Source of the DNA: Gnetum montanum
Taxonomy: Eukaryota; Streptophyta; Gnetopsida; Gnetales; Gnetaceae
NCBI GenBank assembly: GCA_015680685.1
Contig: MNCI01003445.1
Span: forward strand, 413,928-477,927
DNA length: 64,000 bases
Reading direction: 5' to 3'
How positions within the stretch are numbered: position 1 is the first letter of the stretch; each line of letters begins with the position of its first letter. Made by a program: the position numbers and the translations under genes. Below the pieces are notes generated by a model. It searched no databases. It was not told the DNA's origin and worked only from the letters and a program-made list of their open reading frames with translations. Positions 1 through 12,385 of this stretch are shown piece by piece.

Positions 1-1181
1 TCCTCCAATGGGAGCACATCTTAGGGCCAGGCAGAGAGTCTCCATCCTTGTGCCCAATCTTATCACACTTGGCACATTGGCTTGCAAATTCTCATAGTAA
101 GACCATAGGGTTAAGAGAACCCCATTTGCTTTTGAAAGAAACCTGCAACCTCGGCAATTTGGGCTGACTGTTCAGGAGCCAGGTGATTTGATGATGATTT
201 TTTGACAATGAATCACATTGTGAGACACTAGGTCGAAGAGAATTGTATTTTTAAAATAATTCTTGTAAGTATGAATTCTTTCAGTAAACCCACCAAATTA
301 ATCTAGCAAGAAAGGTTATTTGGGAATAGAGCAGATATTCATTGTATTGAGCAATGACTTCAAATGCACATCCCAACACCGCACAGCCGACTAGATAAAA
401 TCTTCAATTATGTTAACTAAGCAAGCAAATTAGCAACGATTTTATTCAAAACCTAAGACACAGCATGAATGGCACATGGCAGTCATGCAGCATGAGATGA
501 CACTGATGCGACATGACATGACCGTCATACAATCGTGTACTTAACCTTGTAACTGATCTGCCTATGTTGAAGGCCAGCGTGTTGCACCAAACTTCTCCTA
601 CCACTCAAATTGATCTACCTAGGTAGAATTTTAGGTAATTCATTTTTGAAAACATTTTTATATTCACAAGAAATTGCGATATCATTTAATGTCCAATTCT
701 ATGTTGAATGTTCTCTAATTAATTGACCACTTACTTTACTTCTGTAAATGATTATTTGCTAATTCAATGAGCCCACAGTTTTGAGTTTTTCATTGAACTC
801 CAATCTAAGAGAAATAAAACAATTAGTGGCATCGTAGGTTAATGAAATTGATACCGCTTTACCTTTTAGTTAAGCTTTACCTTTTTCTAAAATTTATGTT
901 AAAAAATAATTCATGATACTTTATTCTTGCCCTTGCCTGGTATTTTTCTTATTGGTAAATATTGGTTCAAGACTTTCACTTAAATAATCGTTAATGAGAT
1001 GTAACCATGACAATAATTGTATCAGTTTATGTGCTGCGTTAATAATGGACATGTATCCTGACATTTTATGAAGCATAATTAATGATTCCAAGCCTTTGTT
1101 ATGTCTACATGCTTGCATTGCATGTAAGATGTACTTTTCAATTTCATTTATCTTTGATATTTTATTTTTGCGTTCTTGTAG
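1..1181 (+). other. Intron or upstream sequence, no gene seen
   Basis: This AT-rich stretch has no convincing coding frame on either strand. It ends in a T-rich tract and TTCTTGTAG, a good 3' splice site, directly before the open frame at 1182. I read it as at least partly the last intron of the gene that ends at 1514. No upstream exon could be identified. Confidence 0.5.
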
Positions 1182-1514
1182 GTTGAGGACTTGGAATCAT
1201 TGACCGAGGGAAATTATGAAACAGAAATATTTCATTTTCTAGAGGCATACAGGCAAGGAAAAGCTGTGAAGAAGGAAGTGCAGGGGCCGTCATTTCGTGG
1301 TTTTCTTCAATATTTGATGAGCATGCGCACCTTGTATACTCTTGCTTTTGTCATAGTGATTATTGCCATTCTCCTCTTGATGTTTGGCTCAGAAAGTAGG
1401 GGAGAATCAAATACATCCAGTTTTACCGAGCGCAAATATTCTGAACAGAGACTTTTAGATAATGAGAGCGATCACACTGAAAATAGAGAAGTATCGCATA
1501 ACAAGGTGGAATAA
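1182..1514 (+). CDS. Terminal exon of an unrecognised gene for a single-pass membrane protein
   Basis: The frame opens directly after a 3' splice site (TTCTTGTAG at 1173-1181), begins V-E-D-L-E-S-L, and runs about 110 codons to TAA at 1512-1514. There is no ATG at the front, so this is the 3' end of a spliced gene and not a complete ORF. The N-terminal half is charged (EIFHFLEAYRQGK). One strong hydrophobic segment of about 20 residues (LAFVIVIIAILLLMF) follows, then a hydrophilic, acidic and basic tail of about 40 residues. This looks like a C-terminal transmembrane anchor with a short tail. Composition is normal for a plant exon and there is no internal stop, unlike everything else in the window. 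I do not recognise the family. No retroelement motif is present. Confidence 0.6.
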   Translation, partial: VEDLESLTEGNYETEIFHFLEAYRQGKAVKKEVQGPSFRGFLQYLMSMRTLYTLAFVIVIIAILLLMFGSESRGESNTSSFTERKYSEQRLLDNESDHTENREVSHNKVE

Positions 1515-3099
1515 CATAGATGCTGAGGATGAACCTAAGGGTTTGGAAGCAAAATAGAATAATCGATAACCACCATACCAAATGCAAGTACGTCAAGTTT
1601 TATTGCATGTAAATGCATTGTAGTGACTGGCCTTGTGTACAGCCTTTTCTGACTTGGGTGAAATTTGATTTATTGATCAAATATAGGAACTGCCTAAAGG
1701 AGGCTTCATTAAAAACACTCTATTTTATTCGGTGTAAGTTTTTTGGTTGAATTTAAATAATTTTGAACATCTGCATGGAGTGTTGCTTTTCGGAAATTTG
1801 CTGATATGGCATCGTTTAGAGAAATTGACTGTGAACCTACTATTATCTGGGTTCTTTAATAATGCTTGTCAGGGTTATCAGTGCTGTTTTTTTTTTTTAA
1901 ATTTGTTGGCTAGACAACCAAACAGGATCTCAGCCTGTTTTGAACCTTTTCATGCACAAATTTTTGAAAGTACGAATAGCCATTTGTACTTAGGATCTAC
2001 ACTTTCGAAGAAATATCAACGGGAGAGTTCACTGTCAAGAATATATCTTTTTAAGAACCGACTTTAAAGTGAAGAGCTAGTAGATGTTTAATAATAGAGA
2101 TGCATAAGGGATATACGAATCCTTGACATATCCAGAAAAATGTGGGAATTAAAGTAAATATAAAGACATAAAGCATTCCTGGATGACATCTCTCCACCTG
2201 CCTACTGTTTGACTGAAGCAGTAGCTTGTATGAAAAGAAGGCTCAGAATGAGTCATCAACCAAACTTGTAAAAAAGGGATAATCATAATGTTCATCCAGT
2301 CAAGTTGGGTTCTAGGAGGGGTCCTAGGTGGATGAAGAAAGCTTAACTTCTTTTCAAGTAACTGAACCAAGGTTAGAAGCCATGGTATATAACTTAAAAA
2401 GTGAATACATTAAGATGCCCCCTCCAAACAGTGACAGCAGAATTTTTTAAAGAAAAAAACAAGAAAGGAAAAGGAAAAAACAAGAAAGGAAAATTAAATC
2501 ATAGAATTTAACATTAGGTTGAATAAAATACATACAAGGCAAATAAGGTAATTACTTCCAAAAGCAGTTGAAACCAACTCTTACCAAGTTTATCTACACT
2601 TACTTTTGATTAAGATAATTCTCATTCCACGTTGGTTTATGAATGAGATCTTATCCACTTATAGGAAGAAGCTACTATACAGATTGGACCTCGACTTCTA
2701 TTCACCTAATAACCATTTCCAAGAAGATATACTTGGCTGTATGAAGAAGGTTTTTTACTAATATTTTTTTAAAGATTACACTAAGTTAAGATATTAAAGA
2801 TGAAACAAGGAACATGATTAAAGATTTATTACATAATTATTCAATTTTAATCAATGGTATTATTTGGTATTGAACTTGGGTCTTTAAAATAATAATAAAC
2901 TTTATGAACCACAAGGCTAAAAGGATGGTTGCTTGGTTGATTTGAAATGAAATAAAATATTAAAATTATTACTATCTACACCTATTCTATAGCTTGATTT
3001 GTAGCTTTTAAAAGCTCTATTTTTCTAATCTATCTGTTAAATCCCTTTTACATATAGATAAAGATTTGTAGGTCTAAATAAAGTTTTGCCTACACCTAG
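1515..3099. other. Downstream and intergenic sequence, no gene seen
   Basis: The first few hundred bases are presumably the 3' untranslated region of the exon above. The rest is AT-rich with short homopolymer runs. The open frames here (for example 1747-2067 +) have no start context, domain or compositional support. Confidence 0.4.
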
Positions 3100-3100
3100 G

Positions 3101-3186
3101 GGTATAGCATAGTGGTCAAGATGCCTTTTGGTAGGGAGGTTTGGGTATAGCATAGTGGTCAAGATGCCTTTTGGTAGGGAGGTTGT
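3101..3186 (+). repeat. Tandem duplication of a 43-bp tRNA-like unit
   Basis: Two copies of a 43-bp unit lie head to tail (3101-3143 and 3144-3186) and are identical over the first 40 bases. Each contains TAGCATAGTGG, which fits the RNA polymerase III A box. A GGGTTCAAAGCC-like B box is readable only on the opposite strand near 3255. This is probably a broken tRNA-related SINE. It shares the AGTGGTCAA and GGNAGGTTGT words with the repeat near 3.45 kb. Confidence 0.5.
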
Positions 3187-3420
3187 TAGGTCTACCTAGG
3201 CCATACCCCTAGGCTAGGAACATAGCAGGTGTAAAGGAGGTGTTGGTATTAGGCTTTGAACCCAACACCTATGAGTACAAATTTGTGCAAGTAAACCAAC
3301 TTGCCAATGACTTGTGCTTGAGAGGCTTGATAATTTTAAAAGCCTAAAGGGACCTTATTGATGCCATGCATTCAAATTATGCATATTTATTGCCATTTAA
3401 TTTCAATGAATCTTTCAATA

Positions 3421-3530
3421 TGTGCTATAGTGGTCAAAATAGTTACCTTAACCACCTCTTGGTGGGAAGGTTGTAGGTTCAATTCCTACCTTGGGCATGG
3501 TAGCAATGGAATAACCTTGTGAAGAGACTT
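3421..3530 (+). repeat. tRNA-related SINE-like sequence
   Basis: A GCTATAGTGGTCAA box (A-box-like, near 3424) is followed about 50 bases later by GGTTCAATTCC (near 3475), a near-perfect RNA polymerase III B box, then non-tRNA sequence. The spacing and lack of an acceptor stem argue against a working tRNA gene. I found no clear target duplication, so the ends are approximate. Confidence 0.5.
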
Positions 3531-3600
3531 GTTTAGTGGTCACATCTACCTTGCTGTGATGAAACAGTTATGCTACCAATCCCTATGTTCATTTGCTTTA

Positions 3601-6600
3601 AAAAGAAAGTTTTGTCTATTTCCACAGTAATTAAAAGTTTGGTTTAAAATACATCTACTAAAATGTATTTACTTATTATAATAATCCCTTTTCTTTTAGT
3701 ATAATGTCATTATTGTTAGGAATTGTTGAATTGCATTCCAACATGAAAATGTTTAAAACCTATTTATAATGTTATACATCATTAATTATTTGCATGACAA
3801 TTGTGAGCTCTCTATAAATAATTATAATAATGCTTCAATCATAATTTGAATTTCCTAACTTATTGTCAAATTAACAAATTACCAATTGAAAATCAACTAT
3901 AACTAGCTTACTAGTGTTGCAAAGTATAACGCTATCACCAAGTGAATTGTAATGTAATTAGCTTAGATTTATATTATTTTTGAAAGAAAGACTTGGGAAT
4001 TCTATTTGTAAAATGAAATAAATAAATTGTACAAAAGTTAATGATATCAAGAAAAAAGATACTTGAGATATAAGAGCCGTAGGACTGACTTATTGGAATA
4101 TAGATGTCTTGTTTCTTATCATTTTCAAAGTACTTATGAACAAATTTTATAATACATCTTAACCTAACCTAGGATAAAAGGTTTTATGTATAAAGAAAAT
4201 CAAAACATTCACACTACATATTAAAATTAAGAATGACAGATAAAATAGTAGTCACAAGATAATGGGCATCCTTTAGATAACATGAAGATCTACAAAATAA
4301 TAGGAAATAGTCAAGAAGATCCACAGAATAATAGGAAATAGTCCAAGGGAAAAAATTAGTATCATACATCTAAAAGCTTTTTAGACATGATAGATTTCGA
4401 AGGGTAGGAAAATAATTAATAATTATAATTTAAAAAGGAAATCTAATATAGTACAATAGGTTTCAGAATGTTAAACCTAACCTACCCACTACTAGAGTTC
4501 ACATATTGCTGAAGCAAAAAATGTAGTACATGACATTAGTAGCCAATGGGTTAATCAAATACTAATGATTTAGAATTAAAATGAAAATTGAGAGAATCCT
4601 ATAGTACAAAAAGTCGTCAACTATTTCTAATGCTCACAAAAGAAATCAACAAATAACCAAAGACAATTTCATAATCAATATAGTAATAGTGCATAAGACT
4701 TTCTAATAGTTGTGGATCATTCATGCCAAAATAGTATAATGAAAATGAAATGCCAAATTAGTACAACTAAAATCATCATCATCAAAGCATGAGCTAGAAA
4801 CACATCATGACCAATATACATAAACCATGAACATAATCAAATCATTTCATAAAATATGCAATAGTCACAAATACTTGTATGCATGACATCAAACTTAGTC
4901 AAACATAAGTACATAACTATGGTGCCAACTAACATGTATGGATACATATAAGCATAAAAAGGAAATCATGGCTAACTACAACCTAGTATATCTTAACTCC
5001 TAGGTTAATCATCTTACAAAGCTTTACATCCTCTAGCTCTACTTCAATTGGTAAAAAGAGTTAGTCCACCATGATTAAATAGGAGTAAACTACAAACAAT
5101 TCTTGATCAAATCATGGAGTTGAGGTTACAAAGCATGGGTGTTTATCCTACACAAAACATGTTAGCAGATGAGCAAGCAAGAAAACATCAATATAACATA
5201 GAATTAAATTAAAGAAAATGAACAAGTCTTATTCTAATTTACCCTTGTTCATCTCAGAGACCCAGAACACTATAAATCTCTAATTTAATTGTGCCCAAAG
5301 GAATTAATTAATATGTAACACCCTGTTGACTAGGCTTAGGCTAGAATGCTACTATTTAGATAAAAATTAAAAAATGCCAAAAGTAAAACATTTCCTAATA
5401 AAAATCAAATAGATGCCAAGAAAACTGGATAGGAAAAGTAGTAGGCATCCATAAAATAATAGGCATATAGGGGCAAGAAAATGTAGCAAAAGATAAAAAC
5501 ATTGTAGAAATAGTGATAGTAGCCTCATTAGTTTCAAACCTAACATGTGCACTAATAAAAACAAGACAAACCCTATTGTCCAAGCCAAAAATTGTAATGA
5601 TAATGCAAGAAAATTACGTTAGAACTTAAATACAAAATTAAATATAAATAATGCTTGTATTACAAATGCATTCAAAAAGGGCATTGGGCTCCAACGTTAG
5701 ACATAACATAAATAAAGTTTGAATCAAAGTTATGCTTGCACTATAGATAGCTATTACACAAACAATTCCTCACATAAAGTACAATGTGCATAAAATCCTA
5801 GCTAAACATTATAACATAGAATCAAATAACTAAACTAGAAATATGATAGTAAAATTACTAATGGTCTAACAACATGAATTTAAGTATTAGCTTCTTCTTC
5901 TAATTCTTCCTTGTTAAAACTAAGAGAATCTCTTGAAAGGCACACAAGCACAAAGGAAATCAGTCTTAAAACTGAGTAAGGTACTAAAGCTACAAAATAC
6001 TCCTTTATGGATTTGGTTGGAGGCATTAGGTAGCTAGATAGTCATGCACAATGGGTAGCTATAAACAAATAGGTTAGTATATCAAATACAAACATAGACA
6101 AATAAAAATTATTAATAATATGAAAAAATAATCAAATTTAACTAACAGAAACTCCACACCATCCAATAAACCTAGCAAATGAATTGAATAAACAAATAGT
6201 ACTTATCGACCAAGGTTGACTGCATAAGTACATAGCTCACTACCAACCAAGCTTAATTGCATAGTTACTGCAAAGTTTGGTGACACTTACTAACATGTTT
6301 GACAACATAAGTGTTTGGTTGAATATGGAGCCCTTAAAGTTTGTTCATGTTGCAAGCTCACAATAGGAATGCAACATACCAAGGACACGTCATGATCTGT
6401 GTTGGAAAAATGAACAACTTTTCCTTCTAGGCCATTGGCATTTAACATCGTTTCGGGGTTCAAAGATGTAAAAATGTCTTAAAAACCTAATTCTATAGTT
6501 GAATATTTGACAAAAAATTATAAAAAAGATAAAACATGGTTAAAAGTGGTCAAAACATGATTAAACCCAGTGAAAACATTGACTAATGTGTCATGCATGG

Positions 6601-7010
6601 TAACAAATCTCAAAAATTGACCAAATTGTAGAAATAATAATAAAATATTCAAATATGAAAATTTAGGCATTTCATCAAATAATTGCTAAATAAATTGGAA
6701 TTAGCCAAAACATAAACACCAGAATCAAAAATACCAAAACCTATAAAAATGGAGCAAAACATCATATTACCCTACCTAAAATTGATAGTGTTGCAAAAAG
6801 GATCCTCACATGGCTTTAATCTCCGAAATAGGCTCCCAATCCTAGGCAAAAATGTAGGTTACCAATGGGATTTAAGTAGGATTTGAAATAAGACCTAAAA
6901 TCGTGGCTTACTAAGGAACCTTGTTGATAGTGCAAATCTAGATCTAGCTTCTCTCCAAACCAATAGAGACTCGCTCTAGCTCTATCTCTTAAATATCAAC
7001 TATGTAATGG
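3601..7010. other. AT-rich sequence without recognisable genes
   Basis: About 3.4 kb of strongly A-rich sequence, with no coding frame that shows a known domain on either strand. The short minus frames near 5.4-5.6 kb are hydrophobic by composition only. It is probably very old, decayed repeat DNA, but I cannot name a family. Confidence 0.4.
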
Positions 7011-7026
7011 GATGATCTCTCATGGA

Positions 7027-7173
7027 GGGGGTGTTGGAACCTGAAATAATTGAAACATAGGTACACCCCTAGATATATAAAAGTTTATAACTCAACATTA
7101 CCTACTCAAATTGAACCCATGACTTAGAGGTTCCAAGTCAGGAGTCTTATCACTAGGCTAACACCTCATTATT
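7027..7173 (-). mobile_element. tRNA-derived SINE (copy 1, minus strand)
   Basis: Read on the minus strand, the element starts AATAATGAGG and carries an A box (TTAGCCTAGTGATAAGAC) and a B box (GGGTTCAATTT) about 40 bases apart. It ends GTGTACC...GGTTCCAACACC without a poly-A tail. It is flanked by a 16-bp imperfect direct repeat (7011-7026 and 7174-7189, GATGATCTCTCATGGA against GATGATATCTTATGGA, 14 of 16 matching). That is the target-site duplication expected of LINE-mobilised insertions. The copy at 12008-12168 matches it from end to end. Confidence 0.8.
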
Positions 7174-7699
7174 GATGATATCTTATGGAATAGTTGTCAA
7201 GTATATATTATTGCAAGTGTTTGATAGTGTTAGGTAACTAGAGTACTCTCATGATAAAAGTTAAAAATAAAAAAAGAAAATATAATTCTAATAATATCTT
7301 TAAATCATTGTTTTTCTATGGGCTAGTGCCCAACATTGACATATTGGGCATCTCCTATGAGAAAGTTAATAGCTATGACTAAGCCCAAGTTGATAACTAT
7401 GTCTAAGCCCCAAATTAACAACAATGTCTAAGGTAAAAACCATAAGTAATGGAAGGCTAGCATGAGAACCTTTAAAACATAAGCTAAAAATAAATTAAAA
7501 ATTAAAATTAAAATATAAAAAATATTATTTTATTAGAGGGGTGTCAACCCAAAAAATATATATATTAAAAATAAAAATATAGAGTACAAAAGTAAAGGAG
7601 TAGTGTAGAGAGGAGAAACTTCAAATCAATAAAAAGAATCTTAAAAAAACTTTCCTCTAGGGTAGAAAATTGAACATTCCATAAAAATATTAACATTGG

Positions 7700-8800
7700 G
7701 TGAAGAGGAAGGAAGCCCTCGCCTAGTTAATAGAATCAACATTATCAAAAGATATTATCTCTATATCTTGACCAATAGCTACAAACAAATTATTAGCAAT
7801 TAAATATCTTGTGCATGTTGATATGTAATCACCAATAGATAGACTTCCTCAATGTTTTTTATTATGAAGAACTAGTTGAAAACCATTTGAATTAACAATA
7901 GGATTCTATGAAACTTGAGGAACATATATTTGTTTCACCTTAGTTATTTAAGAATTTTTTGAAATTGATTTCATTGGAACCTTCCTTAAAGATACATTCT
8001 ATTAAACATCAGTAAAAGAAAGGGTTGGACTAAATGTTGAAATGTTAATAGAAGAAATCATCCTAGGATTTGTAGCATCCATAGAAAAAACCTTAGCAGG
8101 ATCTATATCATTTGGAAAAGAAAACTTAGTAGCATTTATAGTAGTTTCTTGTTGACGTGCTCGCATTAGCATAAAAGGACATGAATCAAACATGTGATCC
8201 TCTCGATGAAAATAGTGACATGACTTTGGAAGATTGTAATAAACAATCTTCTACACATAATCAATTTCGCTAGCATGTAGAAGAATTTTCCTAAGAGAAT
8301 TAAGATCCATTTCAATCATATATCAAATTCTATAAAAGCCACAAGTTTTAGCTAGGAGTTCAGAATGCTTGATTAGCCCAATATGAGAGATAATATCCCT
8401 TTTAGCTTTTTCAAAAGTTAATGGAAGATTTAGCAATTCAACAAAAAAATAAAAACCTTTTGAAATTCAAGAGATGCTAGATTAAAAGAGGGAGTCCACT
8501 TTTGAATAAGTAATAAAGTATGGCAGTGATTGAAAAGACCAATATCTAGGACCTTAGAAGCAATTGTCTAATCAAAAAATTCTACCAGCAAAAATGAGTT
8601 TGACAAATAATGAACATGGATGGCATCCAAACATTGATCTTTCCAAACCAAATTTAAATGATTCAAAAAAATTGAGGAACAAGGTAAATAACCCAAATTT
8701 TTTATGAAATGATACCTTCCAGAAATTTCTTGAGTGATAGATTTATATAAGTCACTAGGCAATTTGTAGAAAGACAAGAAGCAGTGATTTCACTTGAAGG
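7700..8800 (-). pseudogene. Decayed DUF4283 plus CCHC zinc-knuckle reading frame (LINE ORF1-like)
   Basis: Two minus-strand stretches fit the plant DUF4283/zf-CCHC_4 architecture usually found in LINE ORF1 proteins, which bind the element RNA. The first (8777 down to about 8460) reads ITQEISGRYHFIKNLGYLP, then, after a stop, KWTPSFNLASLEFQK and FIFLLN. These match the family words W-x-P-x-F-N-x and V-W-x-x-L-x-x-L-P. The second (about 8230-8100) reads LPKSCHYFHREDHMFDSCP, a C-x2-[C]-x4-H-x4-C knuckle in which the second cysteine is now phenylalanine. Frames shift several times and stops are frequent, so no product is expected. I did not find the LINE reverse transcriptase nearby. The assignment rests on eye-matched motifs. 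Confidence 0.45.
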
Positions 8801-10600
8801 ATCACATACTAAACATGGCAACATTGCATGTAATATCAATGTTAGATCCCTTACTACCTTAGATCAATGCAAAAATTCTCATTGCTAAAATCCTCATTAC
8901 TGAAACCCTTGCTATTGAAGCCCTTGTCACTAAAATCCTAAAAACTGTTTAAAATATTATTTTACTAAAATAAAAATTATTCAAACAAAGTGTACCAAAA
9001 CCAAAGTAGTATCCCATGTGCTAATGATCCATTCAGTGCTTGATACCTACTAACTCAAAACACTTCATTTGACTTTGTGTTTGATAGTCTTAAGCTAAGG
9101 AACATGTAGGCATTTTTTGGGAGTGATGTAAGGCTTGTCATCTATTCTAGTGGGTTTCTTGTGAATGTCCTACATTCAATGTAGTGTGTGATCATCAATT
9201 TTGATGATGTTTCTTATTTTAATTATTTGAATCTAAATTACCTAGGTCAAAAATCCATGCTGTGCCAATGAAATTCCAAATTCTACTACTATTGGCAATA
9301 GCCCAATCAATGAGAACTTAGATGCAAGTACATGGCTGACAACTCTGTCACACATACCTACCTATAGATGGCACCTGTGAGATCTACTCCACTTCACTAT
9401 GCATTAGTATTTGTAAACAAAAGGGTCATGTACATATGCTAAATTAAAGATAAATTCAAAAATGCTAAAAATTATAAAAATAAAAAAAATGCTAAAAAGA
9501 ATATAAAATTAAAGTAAAATAAAAATTTAAAATAAAACATTAAAATGCATTCAAAGGAAAAAAATTTTTAAAAGGGATAGTAAGGCACATAGCTGAAAAT
9601 ATAAAAGCATAGTCATAAGGATATCAAAGGGTGGAGAAAGCATAGAAACAAATTAGCAAATAAGATATCAAAGGCTTAAATCACAAACACATAAGGATTA
9701 TCTAAGTTAGTAGTGTTACATAATGTTTAATTAACTTATCTATCATTAGAAGTCTAGTTCATTGCAAATCCTTTGATGAAGTACAAAATGTAATCTTGAT
9801 AGGCTACTCATACACATGTATGCATAGCCTATTATGCACATCTATGTATAAGCATAAGCACTTCAAATGTATATGCATGTTTGTGCATAAGAAATTCAAA
9901 ATTTTTCCAATAGATATATGATTTACTTGTTAGCAATATATGTAAAGTCTTCATTTTGTTTTCTATCATCATCATCTATTTTTCTTATTATCATCATCAT
10001 AATTATATTCATAATTATGGTGTGTTCTAAATTCATAGTGCAAAAATAGTCTTCATGGTTAATGTTGCCAAGCGGAGGCTATTCATACCTTGGGGGAACC
10101 ACTTTCCATGCCTAGTGATATCCTTTTACTAGCATGTGTAGGGATCTTGGGATCTAGCCTCACTATGGCATTATCCAACTTCATAGCTAAAAGGGGAGAC
10201 ATCGATTCTCCACCTTTCAGAAGTGGTCTATCTCAAATTCACTTTGGCATCCTCCAACCTATCACACATTCTTATTTTTTTCGAGGTTGCACTATGAGTC
10301 CCAATAGCATCTATGAGAGAGGATGGACTCAAGGTAGATTATGTCTTAATGCTCAGCATCCTATTTCACAACATAGCATACAATCTATTAGGTAATTACT
10401 CCTTATAGTAAATAATGATTGTGTTAAATTATTCCATTTTATACTGTTATGTGTTGTTTTGACTTAATTATTATATTTCATAGTACTTAAAAGAACTGTT
10501 GACTGGATTATCATTATCATTATTGCAGAATCTACTTCCTTAAGAGTTAAGTTGATTTAGTAGTGGTGTTTTCCCTTTTTCTATGTCCACAATTCACTTC
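8801..10600. other. No gene; probably includes a copia LTR at its right end
   Basis: AT-rich sequence without domain-bearing frames. Because a copia primer site follows at 10623, the last several hundred bases are probably the 5' LTR of that element, but I could not fix the LTR start. The frame at 10090-10395 (+) lies in this presumed LTR and has no recognisable domain. Confidence 0.35.
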
Positions 10601-10622
10601 ACTAGATCCTAGAAACTTCACA

Positions 10623-10634
10623 TGGTATTAGAGC
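10623..10634 (+). other. Ty1/copia primer binding site
   Basis: TGGTATTAGAGC differs by one transition from TGGTATCAGAGC, the complement of the initiator methionine tRNA 3' end used by plant copia elements. It is preceded by a CA and followed by a gag-like frame, as expected just inside a 5' LTR. Confidence 0.75.
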
Positions 10635-10639
10635 TAGAT

Positions 10640-11570
10640 GGTGAGTGGTCCCTATGGATAGCTATGGCTTCCAAAAATTTTGAGAATGTGTCCATGACTA
10701 CTTAATAGTCAAGTGCTAAATGAATCAAATTATAATGTTTGGAAGGTTTAGAGAATATTCTTGTTGCATTGAAATGACCTTAAAGAAACCTTGGTCAAAA
10801 TTGTCATGATGGATAGTAATAATAAGATCACACAGATGTTATGATCCTTGATCATGTCTAGATAATTTATGCAGCTATTTAAAAATAAAGACAACCTACA
10901 ATATGTGGAAAAAGCTTGAAGAAATATTTGAAGTAAAGAATAAATATAAGATAGTATTTCTTCAAAATCAATTGAATTATTTAAAGTTAAAACAATGTGA
11001 TTTGATGGTAAAACTTGTCCAAAACTTTTCACACTATAGGATGATCCTTAGATATAGGTGAAATGATTAAAATTTGTCTTTTAAGAGCATTTCCATCATT
11101 GTATGATGTTTTTTACTAGATGATAAAGAATGATGAAAAGCAATACACCATGATGGAATTATGTGCTAAAGTATTAGAAGAAGAAATTAAAATGAAGGCT
11201 TATGAATGAAATAGTTCTCAAGAAATGATGAGTAAGGATACAAATGGTTGGAAATCAAAGTAGTTATTCTGGTATTGTTACATTTGCAAAAAGAAGAATA
11301 GCCTTGATACAAACTCATGTTATGAAAATCCAAATAATTCTAAGGAAAATGTAATAACTAAACATCAAGATAATATGTTTACCAAGAATAGGGATTAAAT
11401 AATTAATAAGAAAAATAATGAAAAAAATGATACAAAGCCTTGATCTTCTAATGTTGTAAAAGAAGAAAATACATCCTCTTGTTGTTGACTTTAATGCTAT
11501 CACAATGACGAATGAAAGTTTCCATGGCTTTGTGTATATTGATATTGGTGCTCATGAAATTTTACTAGTT
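10640..11570 (+). pseudogene. Ty1/copia gag and protease start, decayed
   Basis: Downstream of the copia primer site the plus strand shows, in shifting frames, the usual copia gag order. A LNESNYNVW word (consensus L-x-G-x-N-Y-x-x-W) is followed by helical capsid text, then a CYICKKKNSLDTNSC zinc knuckle near 11.3 kb. The protease follows near 11.54 kb (YIDIGAHE, consensus D-S-G-A-x-x-H). Reverse transcriptase and integrase are not found before the sequence is interrupted by the SINE at 12008 and the Tat1 insertion at 12381. Many stops and frameshifts; certainly not functional. Confidence 0.6.
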
Positions 11571-12007
11571 ATTTAACATTGTTATCCAACAATAAAGACT
11601 CTACAAATCCTCATTATGTAAGAATTAGGGATATATGTTTAAATAAGATCAGAAAAAGTGAGGACATAAAAATAGCTGATATGGATTTTAAAAATGTGTT
11701 ATGGTGAAGAGTTTTCCATGACTTTGATCTTTGTTCAACTTGTTAATAATGGCTTACATGTTGAATTTAATAAGAATTGTCATAAAAATCCTTATTGCAC
11801 AATGTCACATCTTGAATTAATCATAGATAAATTTAGGAAATCACTTATGTGGCATGAATCAATTACTTAAAAATCTATAAAATTCATATGCAACACCTAA
11901 CATTCAAAAATTAATTGGGAAACCTTACTACATCGAGTAGAAAACATTATAATCCAATGAACATACTTGAATAAACCTTGAAGAAACAATCGCTTTAAAA
12001 TATTCAT

Positions 12008-12168
12008 AACAATGAGGTATTAGCCTTGTGGTAAGACACTTGATTTGGAAGCTTGAGGTTATGGGTTCAATTTTGGTGGGCAATGCTAAGTTATATAAAG
12101 TTCTAATTGGACTATATATATTGGGGTGTACCTCTATTTTACTTATTTTGGGTCTCAACATCCCTTCA
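12008..12168 (+). mobile_element. tRNA-derived SINE (copy 2, plus strand)
   Basis: This is the same family as 7027-7173: AACAATGAGG start, A box TTAGCCTTGTGGTAAGAC, B box GGGTTCAATTTT, then a shared non-tRNA tail with GGGGTGTACCTCTATTTTA and an end near TCTCAACATCCC. It is flanked by a 15-bp direct repeat with one mismatch (CTTTAAAATATTCAT at 11993-12007 and CTTTAAAATATCCAT at 12169-12183), a clear target-site duplication. Confidence 0.85.
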
Positions 12169-12380
12169 CTTTAAAATATCCATGGAATGTTACACCAATA
12201 TCTTAAGTTCAATATCTATAACATGGCTCCAAATATACAACAATGCTAGAATCCTTTATTTGTCAATCACACTATCATTTGAAAGCTTTGTCCAAGCCTT
12301 CAACTACAATGTGCATAAAACACATGTAGGAAGGTTCAGAATATCTTGCATAAAACACAATAGAGTAAATTACTTTGGTG

Positions 12381-12385
12381 TTACC
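12381..12385 (+). repeat. Target-site duplication of Tat1, left copy (TTACC)
   Basis: TTACC immediately precedes the LTR start TGTATTGTCC, and the same five bases follow the other LTR at 30334-30338. A 5-bp duplication is the normal footprint of Ty3/gypsy integrase. Confidence 0.9.

Noticed and set aside
3421-3530. Working tRNA gene
   Set aside because: A and B boxes are present but the spacing is long, no acceptor stem can be formed and no terminator run follows; a SINE-like origin fits better.
5367-5588. Membrane protein on the minus strand
   Set aside because: Hydrophobicity follows from A/T-rich sequence; two overlapping frames are equally open and neither has support.
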